Below, in pieces: positions 1 through 6,244 of a DNA stretch of 8,670 nt. The notes beneath the pieces were generated by a model that saw nothing but the letters and a program-made list of their open reading frames with translations, was not told where the DNA came from and did not search any database. Made by a program: the position numbers and the translations under genes. Location of the stretch: contig CANHBE010000101.1 of the NCBI GenBank assembly GCA_947458575.1, positions 1 through 8,670 of the forward strand, given 5' to 3'. This DNA is from Flavobacteriaceae bacterium. Lineage in GTDB: Bacteria > Bacteroidota > Bacteroidia > Flavobacteriales > Flavobacteriaceae. The stretch's first letter is position 1; each line of letters opens with the position of its first letter.

Positions 1-1369
1 AAACTCCTGGAATACCTGTAAACTGTTCAGCTACATGGAAAGGTTGTGACAAGAAACGTTGCACACGACGAGCTCTTGATACCGCTAGTTTATCGTCTTC
101 AGACAATTCCTCCATACCAAGGATGGCGATGATATCTTGCAATTGCTTGTATTTTTGTAGAATTTCCTTAACGCGTTGTGCACAATCGTAATGATCATCT
201 CCTAAGATTTGAGGTGTCAAAATTCGTGAAGTAGAATCTAGTGGATCTACCGCTGGATAAATACCTAACTCGGCAATTTTACGAGACAATACCGTTGTTG
301 CATCTAAGTGCGCAAAGGTAGTTGCCGGTGCCGGGTCGGTTAAGTCATCCGCAGGCACATAAACTGCTTGAACAGATGTAATAGATCCTTTATTGGTTGA
401 CGTGATACGCTCTTGCATCGCACCCATTTCTGTTGCTAAAGTTGGCTGGTAACCTACGGCAGATGGCATACGACCTAGAAGCGCTGATACCTCAGAACCT
501 GCTTGGGTGAAACGGAAGATGTTGTCAACGAAAAACAATACATCTTTTCCTTGATCTGAACCTGCTCCATCTCGGAAATATTCTGCGATGGTTAATCCCG
601 AAAGTGCAACACGTGCACGAGCTCCTGGTGGTTCGTTCATTTGTCCGAATACGAAAGTAGCTTTAGATTCTCTCATGCCGGGCATATCTACTTTAGATAA
701 ATCCCATCCTCCTTCTTCCATAGAATGCATGAAAGCATCTCCGTATTTTATAATTCCTGACTCTAACATCTCACGAAGCAAGTCATTTCCTTCACGGGTT
801 CTTTCTCCAACTCCTGCAAATACTGATAGACCACCGTGACCTTTTGCGATATTGTTGATTAACTCCTGAATCAATACAGTTTTACCTACTCCAGCTCCGC
901 CGAACAAACCAATTTTTCCTCCTTTTGCGTATGGCTCGATAAGATCGATAACTTTAATTCCTGTGAATAAAACTTCAGAAGAAGTTGAAAGATCTTCAAA
1001 CTTTGGTGCTGGTCTGTGAATAGACAATCCGTTATCTCCAGTTTTAGGCAATTCGCCTAATCCGTCAATCGCATCGCCTATTACGTTGAAGAGACGTCCG
1101 TAAACATCTGCTCCGATTGGCATTTTGATTGGATTTCCCGTTCCTACTACTTCATAACCTCTGCTCAAACCATCTGTAGAATCCATTGAAATGGTACGTA
1201 CGGTATTCTCACCGATGTGCGATTGTACTTCAAGTACTAACAGTGTACCGTCTTTTTTGGTGATTTCCAAAGAATCGTAGATTTTCGGAAGTTCAACATC
1301 TTTACCGTTGAATACTACGTCCACTACAGGACCAATGATTTGTGCAACTTTTCCTATTACTTTTGACAT
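1..1369 (-). CDS. atpD: F1Fo ATP synthase subunit beta (C-terminus cut by window edge)
   Basis: This is the catalytic beta subunit of F-type ATP synthase, which makes ATP from ADP and phosphate on the cytoplasmic F1 head. I translated it from an ATG at 1369 (MSKVIGKVAQIIGPVVDVVF...). The frame stays open for 456 codons to the window edge, and perhaps 45-50 residues are missing. Visible motifs are Walker A GGAGVGKT at 157-164 (catalytic Lys163), GVGERTREGND with the catalytic Glu189 and Arg190, GQMNEPPGARARVAL from 242, the FVDNIFRFTQAGSEVSALLGR block, and EELSEDD at 420-426 in place of the DELSEED helix. Compared with E. coli AtpD as I recall it, there are about 27 extra residues between REM (199-201) and GQMN (242-245), including the GGWDLSKVD segment. 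Such an insertion is typical of Bacteroidetes beta subunits. No Shine-Dalgarno sequence precedes the ATG. The gene has its own promoter and is not preceded by atpG. atpC probably follows outside the window (inference). Confidence 0.98.
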   Translation of the reverse strand, partial: MSKVIGKVAQIIGPVVDVVFNGKDVELPKIYDSLEITKKDGTLLVLEVQSHIGENTVRTISMDSTDGLSRGYEVVGTGNPIKMPIGADVYGRLFNVIGDAIDGLGELPKTGDNGLSIHRPAPKFEDLSTSSEVLFTGIKVIDLIEPYAKGGKIGLFGGAGVGKTVLIQELINNIAKGHGGLSVFAGVGERTREGNDLLREMLESGIIKYGDAFMHSMEEGGWDLSKVDMPGMRESKATFVFGQMNEPPGARARVALSGLTIAEYFRDGAGSDQGKDVLFFVDNIFRFTQAGSEVSALLGRMPSAVGYQPTLATEMGAMQERITSTNKGSITSVQAVYVPADDLTDPAPATTFAHLDATTVLSRKIAELGIYPAVDPLDSTSRILTPQILGDDHYDCAQRVKEILQKYKQLQDIIAILGMEELSEDDKLAVSRARRVQRFLSQPFHVAEQFTGIPGV

Positions 1370-1441
1370 TGCTTATGTATTTATTAAATAGCTATTTAGG
1401 TTATTGAAAACAGAGCCGTGTACCGCCTCTTTTTTCGAGTG

Positions 1442-1471
1442 CAAAGATAATTTTTTAAAATAATAAATCAA
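1442..1471 (-). promoter_or_regulatory. Bacteroidetes-type promoter for atpD
   Basis: On the minus strand a TTG (1471-1469) is followed after exactly 19 bases by TATCTTTG (1449-1442). The second element matches the Bacteroidetes -7 consensus TAnnTTTG perfectly, and the spacing suits the -33 TTG element read by the primary sigma factor of this phylum. Transcription would begin a few bases below 1442. That leaves a leader of roughly 65-70 bases before the atpD ATG, with no strong Shine-Dalgarno sequence. The promoter lies between the upstream terminator and atpD, so atpD starts its own transcription unit. The motif is seen directly; its activity is inferred. Confidence 0.75.
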
Positions 1472-1559
1472 TATAAAAAGCATAAAAAAATATCCTTTTT
1501 TTGAGGTATTCTTAGTGATTTGAATTCACAAGAAATAATGTTATTCGAAAACCAATAAA

Positions 1560-1589
1560 AAAGGCCATCAACTACTGCTGATGGCCTTT
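1560..1589 (-). terminator. Intrinsic terminator of the receptor-SGNH lipoprotein unit
   Basis: A perfect 11-bp inverted repeat, AAAGGCCATCA (1560-1570) and TGATGGCCTTT (1579-1589), encloses an 8-base loop. Read on the minus strand, the GC-containing stem ends in a run of six T (TTTTTTATT), the classical rho-independent layout. It begins 24 bases after the stop codon of the SGNH lipoprotein gene and separates that unit from the atpD promoter. On the plus strand the T-run is only three bases, so the orientation favours the minus strand. Confidence 0.9.
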
Positions 1590-1613
1590 CTGTAATTTTG
1601 AACATGTAAACAG

Positions 1614-3110
1614 CTATGGCAAGAAAGATGGATAACTGAAAGGAAAGTCTTGTGGTTTGTACTTCTTGAAAGAAGATCCATAAGTTTTCTCAATGGCTTC
1701 CAAGAATTTATTGGCTATGTATGCATTTGCTCTTGCTGTAAGATGTACACCATCTAATCCGAATGCGCCACCTTGCACATATTGATTGGTGAAATGATAA
1801 GTGTCGAATAAGATTCCACCGTTTTTCAATTGATTCAAAACAGCATGAGCATCAACAAATGCTAGTCCATTAGCAGTGGCTAAACCTTTAATAGTTTCGT
1901 TGTACGCTGTGGTCGCAGTTCGAATTTCCTCAACTTCTTTTTTCGAGAGCACCCAACGATCTGCCAGAGGAAACTGTGTTCCATTGCCTAGCCCTAAATG
2001 TGCTGATGCTGAAACGCCTTGTGAACTTAAAACAATATAATCTTCAGGTGTGGTCAGTCTCATCTTGATCAACCCTGGATTAAGGACTGAAATGTCTGTC
2101 AAATATTCATCCACCATTACAACCGGTCTTCTTTTGCCGGCGGTAAAGACAATTTTTCTTTGAATTTGTTCTGCTTCAGAAATTAAACCAAGGTCCTTTG
2201 CAGCGTTTAATCCGCCATTATATGCAGCATAACCGGCATTAAGCTGATTTGCTTGAGCTTCCGTTAGTTCAGGAATTGGATTGTACCCAACAGTCGTCAA
2301 AAACGGAATTGAAGCAACATCTGGGATGTTTGCCACCACTCCTTTTGCCCCTCCGGAGGTTAGTGTAGTAACCAAAGCTGTATAAGTTCCGTCAAAGCCT
2401 ACACCTGGAGCTCCAGTTGGAGGTGTTATCGGATCGGAACCATCGCCTCCCGTTGTTGCATATCCTAACACATCATTATTCCCGATCCAAAGCGAGAAGA
2501 AAGTTGGATTTTGCGCCATAGCATCTGCAACTACAGAAGTGCTTGCGCTTGAAGCAAATCGTACGAAATAGGGATTTGCAGTTGGTGGTATTGTAAGAAT
2601 ACCCGTCGGATTACCATATCCCGGGGCTAACAAGTGGAAACTCTTGGCGCCCGGTACACCCATATTATTATAGGAACCTGTCAGAATGTTGGTTACCTCT
2701 GTTGTTGGGAAACGATTGAATGGCGCTTGAGCGAGCGATTTAATTACCGGCAATCCATTTTCGAATTTTTCCAGAACCAATCGGGGCGCAAATGCTGCAT
2801 TAAAATTACCAAAAAACAGAAGGCCACCTGTATTATCGTTCATGTACGGAATTGTAAATTCTCCTCCACCAACGGTTGCAAATTGATCCGCCATTAGTTT
2901 TGCGTATGAATTCTTTTGCCCTTCCTTAAACAATGCTCCATCACTGAAACCTGCAGTTAATGAATTCCCAAGTGCAACATATTTTGAAAAATCTGCCGAC
3001 CCTTTAGAGACTACAACTTCGGGTTGTATTCCAGAAGTGTCTTCCACGTCTTGTGAACAGGATGCCAGCGCAACTGACGCAATGACTATCCATTTAAAAT
3101 TTTTTATCAT
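1614..3110 (-). CDS. SGNH/GDSL-family lipoprotein, esterase- or lipase-like
   Basis: This is a 498-residue predicted lipoprotein of the SGNH hydrolase fold, a family that usually cleaves esters or acyl groups. The N-terminus is a type II signal peptide: K3, K6, a hydrophobic stretch, then lipobox LASC with Cys18. The following SQDVED is acidic, as in Bacteroidetes lipoproteins sent to the outer-membrane surface (inference). Block I is ALGNSLTAG with candidate nucleophile Ser50. Block II probably uses the Gly of NNMGVPGAKS (149-157). Block III is WIGNND with Asn212. Block V is GLDGVHLTA with Asp453 and His456. All four SGNH landmarks are therefore present, although block I reads GNSL instead of GDSL. 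The protein is far longer than minimal SGNH enzymes of about 200 residues, with extra sequence mainly between blocks I and II and between blocks III and V. I see no C-terminal type IX sorting domain. It lies 22 bases after the TonB-dependent receptor and ends at an intrinsic terminator, so the two are very likely co-transcribed. The substrate is unknown. Confidence 0.88.
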   Translation of the reverse strand: MIKNFKWIVIASVALASCSQDVEDTSGIQPEVVVSKGSADFSKYVALGNSLTAGFSDGALFKEGQKNSYAKLMADQFATVGGGEFTIPYMNDNTGGLLFFGNFNAAFAPRLVLEKFENGLPVIKSLAQAPFNRFPTTEVTNILTGSYNNMGVPGAKSFHLLAPGYGNPTGILTIPPTANPYFVRFASSASTSVVADAMAQNPTFFSLWIGNNDVLGYATTGGDGSDPITPPTGAPGVGFDGTYTALVTTLTSGGAKGVVANIPDVASIPFLTTVGYNPIPELTEAQANQLNAGYAAYNGGLNAAKDLGLISEAEQIQRKIVFTAGKRRPVVMVDEYLTDISVLNPGLIKMRLTTPEDYIVLSSQGVSASAHLGLGNGTQFPLADRWVLSKKEVEEIRTATTAYNETIKGLATANGLAFVDAHAVLNQLKNGGILFDTYHFTNQYVQGGAFGLDGVHLTARANAYIANKFLEAIEKTYGSSFKKYKPQDFPFSYPSFLP

Positions 3111-3132
3111 GATTCTTAAATTTTATGTTTGA

Positions 3133-5952
3133 TTAAGGGTTGATTGTCCATGAAACTAGATACTGCTGCCCAATGCGTCCAGCTCCGATTACTTGCAGAT
3201 AATCATCCGCTCCGATGTTTGAGGCACTCAGCTTTAGCACAGACTTTAATGCCGGAATTCCATAAGAAATTTGCGCATCAAATACTGTAATCTCTGGAAT
3301 AGTTCCGTCAGCAAAAGATGACTGCCATAAGTACTCGCTACTCCATCTTGCATTTACGTTAAACCCGAAGTTCTTGAATAATTTTTCATTACCGATAGAA
3401 GCCTTTACTCGGTGCTTTGGCGTATTGAATCCAGCAATAAAAGAAGGGTCTCTTTCTTGATCGAATTCAAATTGAGCGTGGTTGTAGTTTGCTCCTATTT
3501 CAAAATTCTTGAATAGTTTTCTAGACAATCCAACACCGAAACCAAACGATGTGATTTCAGTAGCAGAATTAGAATAAATTTGGAATGTTCTAGCATCTCT
3601 GTTGCGAATCGCCTGAATTGCCAAATCATTAAGAGGCAATCCTTCTTGTGCAACACCATAATATGGAATAACAAGTCTACTTGTACTCAAAAAGTCATTA
3701 TATATATTATAGTAGGCATTAACATCAACCGAAAGGTTATTGTTTACAACTGTCTTATAACCAACTTCAAAAGCTTTTACCTGTTCAGGTTTTACTAAAC
3801 TTGGTACTGAAGCCAATTGCAAAACTGACGTATCTTGAGTAATGTTGAATAGTCTTACTGACGGATCAGTATATGCTGGTCTAGTGTATGCGTCAACTCC
3901 AGTAAAGGTAACTGTTGTTGGCTGACCTAAAGCTACACCAGCGGCACTTGTTGGAAGCGTTTCTGTATAACGTGTCAAATTGCCCTCTTGCGAACCAATC
4001 AAAGCAAATGGTCCTAAATCCAAACCAATGAATAAATCTTGCGTAGTCGGATTTCTGAATCCAGTTTGAAATGATGTTCTAAACACATGATTTTTCTTTT
4101 CACCTGCAGAATACACGAGCGATATTCTTGGAGACACAAAACCGTCGAAAAATTCTGATTTATCATAACGAACAGAACCTGTAAGCTTCAAGCGATCGTC
4201 AAGTACTTTCTTTTGCATTTGAACGTATGTCCCAAATTCAGTATAGTTGATTGGACCATCGTCATCTGTAAAGATTGTTCCTTCAGAATCTAAAGAATAC
4301 TGTCTGAAAGACGCTCCCAATTGAAATTCTGCAAACTTAATCATGTCCTTGAAGTTGTAGTTTGCATCGGAGTGATAAATTTTCGAACGGTCAATAAACT
4401 TCGCTCCTTGTGTCAAGTCCGGATTTTGAATAACTGTTGCTAACGCATTGTTATATTCTGCTGTTCCAACTTGAAAACGAGGCAATCCACTTGCATTTAA
4501 ACCTAAGGGGTTATTTCCAAATACATTCGGATCAAATCCAGGAACAATGGTCACATTATTATCAGCAAAATTTCTTGCAAAAGAGGAAGCTTGCTCGCCT
4601 GTTAATCCAAGTTGCGCTTGAGATCGAATAAAAGCCGTCCCATAATCAGTAAACCAACCTCTGTCAGACTTTGCAGCTCTATTTACGTTCCATGCTGCAA
4701 ATCGCATGTCGTAAGAATCTCCTGCGTCTTCGGTAGTCATATATCCTCTAACGAAGAAATTTTTGCCTTTAACCTCAAGTTTGCTTTGTTGCATAATGAA
4801 GTTTTCTAGGCGATATCTGTTGGCTCCTTGATAAACAGTATTACCTACTCCAACTTTGTGTTGTAGAATAACTTCAAAGTCATTTTTCCACGGTTTGATG
4901 TGAAGTGAAAAGTCGGCTTTTACGCTTTCAATTGTGTTATCATTCAAATCTTGTTCTCTATACCCAGTTCTACTCACTAATCCTATATTCGGTAAAAAGT
5001 TAGAAACCTCATCTCCATAGGAATTCAATCCATCGTAGTTTGGGTTGTTTGCATGTCCTATTGTTCCTCCGGAAACACTGCGTTCGTCAGCAGGAATCCA
5101 TTCTGTGGCTTTCATCAATGTGATATTCGCTTTTCCAGCTATATATTCATTAAATTTATGAGCAGCACGCATTCCGAAATCCCAGTAGTCATTTGTGCCA
5201 GCAATTTCTTGCGTTGTTTGCCCGTATTTACCATAAACACTTATTCCTTGATGGGTAAATGGACTTTTACTATTCATAAACAAAATTCCATTAAACGCAT
5301 TTGCACCGTATAATGCCGATGAAGCACCTGGCAACAACTCTACGTTAGCCACATCAAGCTCTGAGAGTCCAATTAGATTTCCAAGCACAAAATTTAGAGC
5401 AGGAGAAGCGTTATCCATACCATCAACTAATTGCAAAAATCGAGTGTTAGCAACAGTCGCAAATCCTCTCGTGTTTATCGATTTAAAGTTAAGACTACTT
5501 GTGTTAAAGTGAACCTCTTTTAGATTCTCCAGTCCTTCATAAAAACTGGGCGAAGTGGTGTTCTTAACGTCTTTTAGACCCATTCTTTCAATCGTAACAG
5601 GAGATTCGAGAAGTCTTTCCGGTGTTCGCGATGCTGAAACTACAATTTCATTCAATTTCGTTTCCTCGTCTTGCAGAGCAACTGAGATTTTTTGATTATT
5701 GGATGAAACAGAGACATTCTTCTTTTCGAAGCCTATGCTGCTAATTTCCAATTTAAACGGTAGACTGGCATTTGTTGTCAGTTTAAAATTACCATCCCCG
5801 TCTGTTACTGTTCCAGCAGAATCGCCTAGAACCTTCACATTTGCCCCCGGAACCGGCTGATTTTTACTATCAGTAACCGAGCCTGTAACTGTGTTTTGAG
5901 CCTGGGTAAAAGCACAAAACAACAATGACATAATAAATAAGTACAATTTCAT
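3133..5952 (-). CDS. TonB-dependent outer-membrane receptor with carboxypeptidase-regulatory-like N-terminal domain
   Basis: This is an outer-membrane active transporter powered through TonB-ExbB-ExbD. I chose the ATG at 5952, which gives 939 residues. It opens directly with a Sec signal peptide (MKLYLFIMSLLFCAFTQAQ, cleavage near residue 19), whereas the longer open frame to 6039 would place 29 polar residues in front of it. After the signal come a CarboxypepD_reg-like beta-sandwich (about 20-94, VTGSVTDSKNQPVPGANVKV), a TonB-box-like stretch (LNEIVVSAS, about 100-108), the plug (about 112-230, with RGF at 162-164, LVDGMD and VELLPGASSALYGANAFNG), and a beta-barrel to the C-terminus. The plug reads NGILFMNSKS where many receptors have a GGVINI-like motif. 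The protein ends VSWTINP, without the usual final aromatic residue. No SusD-like gene is adjacent; an SGNH lipoprotein follows after 22 bases. The substrate (siderophore, peptide, glycan or lipid) cannot be read from the sequence. The receptor family is very secure. Confidence 0.95.
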   Translation of the reverse strand: MKLYLFIMSLLFCAFTQAQNTVTGSVTDSKNQPVPGANVKVLGDSAGTVTDGDGNFKLTTNASLPFKLEISSIGFEKKNVSVSSNNQKISVALQDEETKLNEIVVSASRTPERLLESPVTIERMGLKDVKNTTSPSFYEGLENLKEVHFNTSSLNFKSINTRGFATVANTRFLQLVDGMDNASPALNFVLGNLIGLSELDVANVELLPGASSALYGANAFNGILFMNSKSPFTHQGISVYGKYGQTTQEIAGTNDYWDFGMRAAHKFNEYIAGKANITLMKATEWIPADERSVSGGTIGHANNPNYDGLNSYGDEVSNFLPNIGLVSRTGYREQDLNDNTIESVKADFSLHIKPWKNDFEVILQHKVGVGNTVYQGANRYRLENFIMQQSKLEVKGKNFFVRGYMTTEDAGDSYDMRFAAWNVNRAAKSDRGWFTDYGTAFIRSQAQLGLTGEQASSFARNFADNNVTIVPGFDPNVFGNNPLGLNASGLPRFQVGTAEYNNALATVIQNPDLTQGAKFIDRSKIYHSDANYNFKDMIKFAEFQLGASFRQYSLDSEGTIFTDDDGPINYTEFGTYVQMQKKVLDDRLKLTGSVRYDKSEFFDGFVSPRISLVYSAGEKKNHVFRTSFQTGFRNPTTQDLFIGLDLGPFALIGSQEGNLTRYTETLPTSAAGVALGQPTTVTFTGVDAYTRPAYTDPSVRLFNITQDTSVLQLASVPSLVKPEQVKAFEVGYKTVVNNNLSVDVNAYYNIYNDFLSTSRLVIPYYGVAQEGLPLNDLAIQAIRNRDARTFQIYSNSATEITSFGFGVGLSRKLFKNFEIGANYNHAQFEFDQERDPSFIAGFNTPKHRVKASIGNEKLFKNFGFNVNARWSSEYLWQSSFADGTIPEITVFDAQISYGIPALKSVLKLSASNIGADDYLQVIGAGRIGQQYLVSWTINP

Positions 5953-5965
5953 TGGTTTATAGTTT

Positions 5966-5986
5966 TCTTGGTTAAAGTAGCCAAGA
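5966..5986. repeat. Short inverted repeat at the receptor promoter/leader
   Basis: TCTTGG (5966-5971) and CCAAGA (5981-5986) form a perfect 6-bp inverted repeat around a 9-base spacer. One arm coincides with the candidate -7 element of the receptor gene. It could be an operator half-site pair or a small leader hairpin, but at this length it may also be chance. Confidence 0.3.
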
Positions 5987-5988
5987 TA
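5981..5988 (-). promoter_or_regulatory. Weak candidate -7 element for the receptor operon
   Basis: The minus strand reads TATCTTGG, one mismatch from the Bacteroidetes TAnnTTTG element, 28 bases upstream of the chosen receptor start. There is no clear TTG at the expected distance of about 19 bases, where the sequence reads TTTTTA. The element overlaps one arm of a small inverted repeat (5966-5986). The site is a candidate only. The receptor needs a promoter somewhere between 5953 and 6198, because glmS ends in a strong terminator. Confidence 0.3.
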
Positions 5989-6067
5989 CAAAGTTTTTCC
6001 ATATTCGTAAAAAGCGGAATTTAAAAATTCAGAATTCACAACCTGCCAAATGCTTTATTAACAATCT

Positions 6068-6091
6068 GCTAATGCATCAAACTTTATTAGC
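6068..6091. repeat. Inverted repeat GCTAAT-N12-ATTAGC upstream of the receptor operon
   Basis: Perfect 6-bp arms, GCTAAT (6068-6073) and ATTAGC (6086-6091), are separated by 12 bases, about 115-140 bases upstream of the receptor start. The arm spacing resembles that of a dimeric regulator site. No T-run follows, so it is not a terminator. The rest of the gap, 5989-6198, is AT-rich and holds no open frame or RNA gene that I can recognise. In such AT-rich DNA a 6-bp repeat could arise by chance. Confidence 0.3.
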
Positions 6092-6198
6092 GTTATTTTA
6101 ACATTTAATCGAAAAGTTTAAATAAAATACTATGCACGCCTAATAATCGTTCGCCAATTTGAATTTATCGTAAAATTATAAAGTGGTTTGGTCACAAA

Positions 6199-6223
6199 AA
6201 AAGCGAGAAAAATTCTCGCTTTT
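6199..6223 (-). terminator. Intrinsic terminator of the DUF4270-glmS unit
   Basis: An 11-bp perfect inverted repeat, AAAAGCGAGAA (6199-6209) and TTCTCGCTTTT (6213-6223), encloses a 3-base loop. On the minus strand the stem runs into an unbroken series of T residues before GTGACC. It starts 21 bases beyond the glmS stop codon. It should insulate the receptor operon from glmS transcription. The plus strand also has several T after the stem, but no plus-strand gene ends here. Confidence 0.9.
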
Positions 6224-6244
6224 GATTTAATTTGTTGATAACTT

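Noticed and set aside
588..839. Plus-strand open frame of 83 codons
   Set aside because: It lies wholly inside atpD on the opposite strand, has no recognisable motif, and is explained by the codon bias of atpD.
1412..1430. Hairpin in the atpD leader (AGAG...CTCT)
   Set aside because: There are only four continuous pairs followed by a mismatch, which is too weak to call a regulatory structure.
2634..2897. Plus-strand open frame of 87 codons
   Set aside because: It is antisense to the SGNH lipoprotein gene, whose conserved blocks prove the minus-strand frame. No homology or start signal is visible.
3580..5313. Several plus-strand frames of 64-86 codons
   Set aside because: All are antisense to the TonB-dependent receptor and show no domain, signal peptide or operon logic.
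5898..5952. Possible lipobox in the receptor signal peptide (LLFC)
   Set aside because: Phe at -1 does not fit the lipobox, and TonB-dependent receptors use a type I signal. Cleavage after the later Ala-Gln is more likely.
5953..6039. N-terminal extension of the receptor to an upstream ATG
   Set aside because: It would put 29 polar residues before a complete signal peptide. The ATG at 5952 gives a standard Sec signal.
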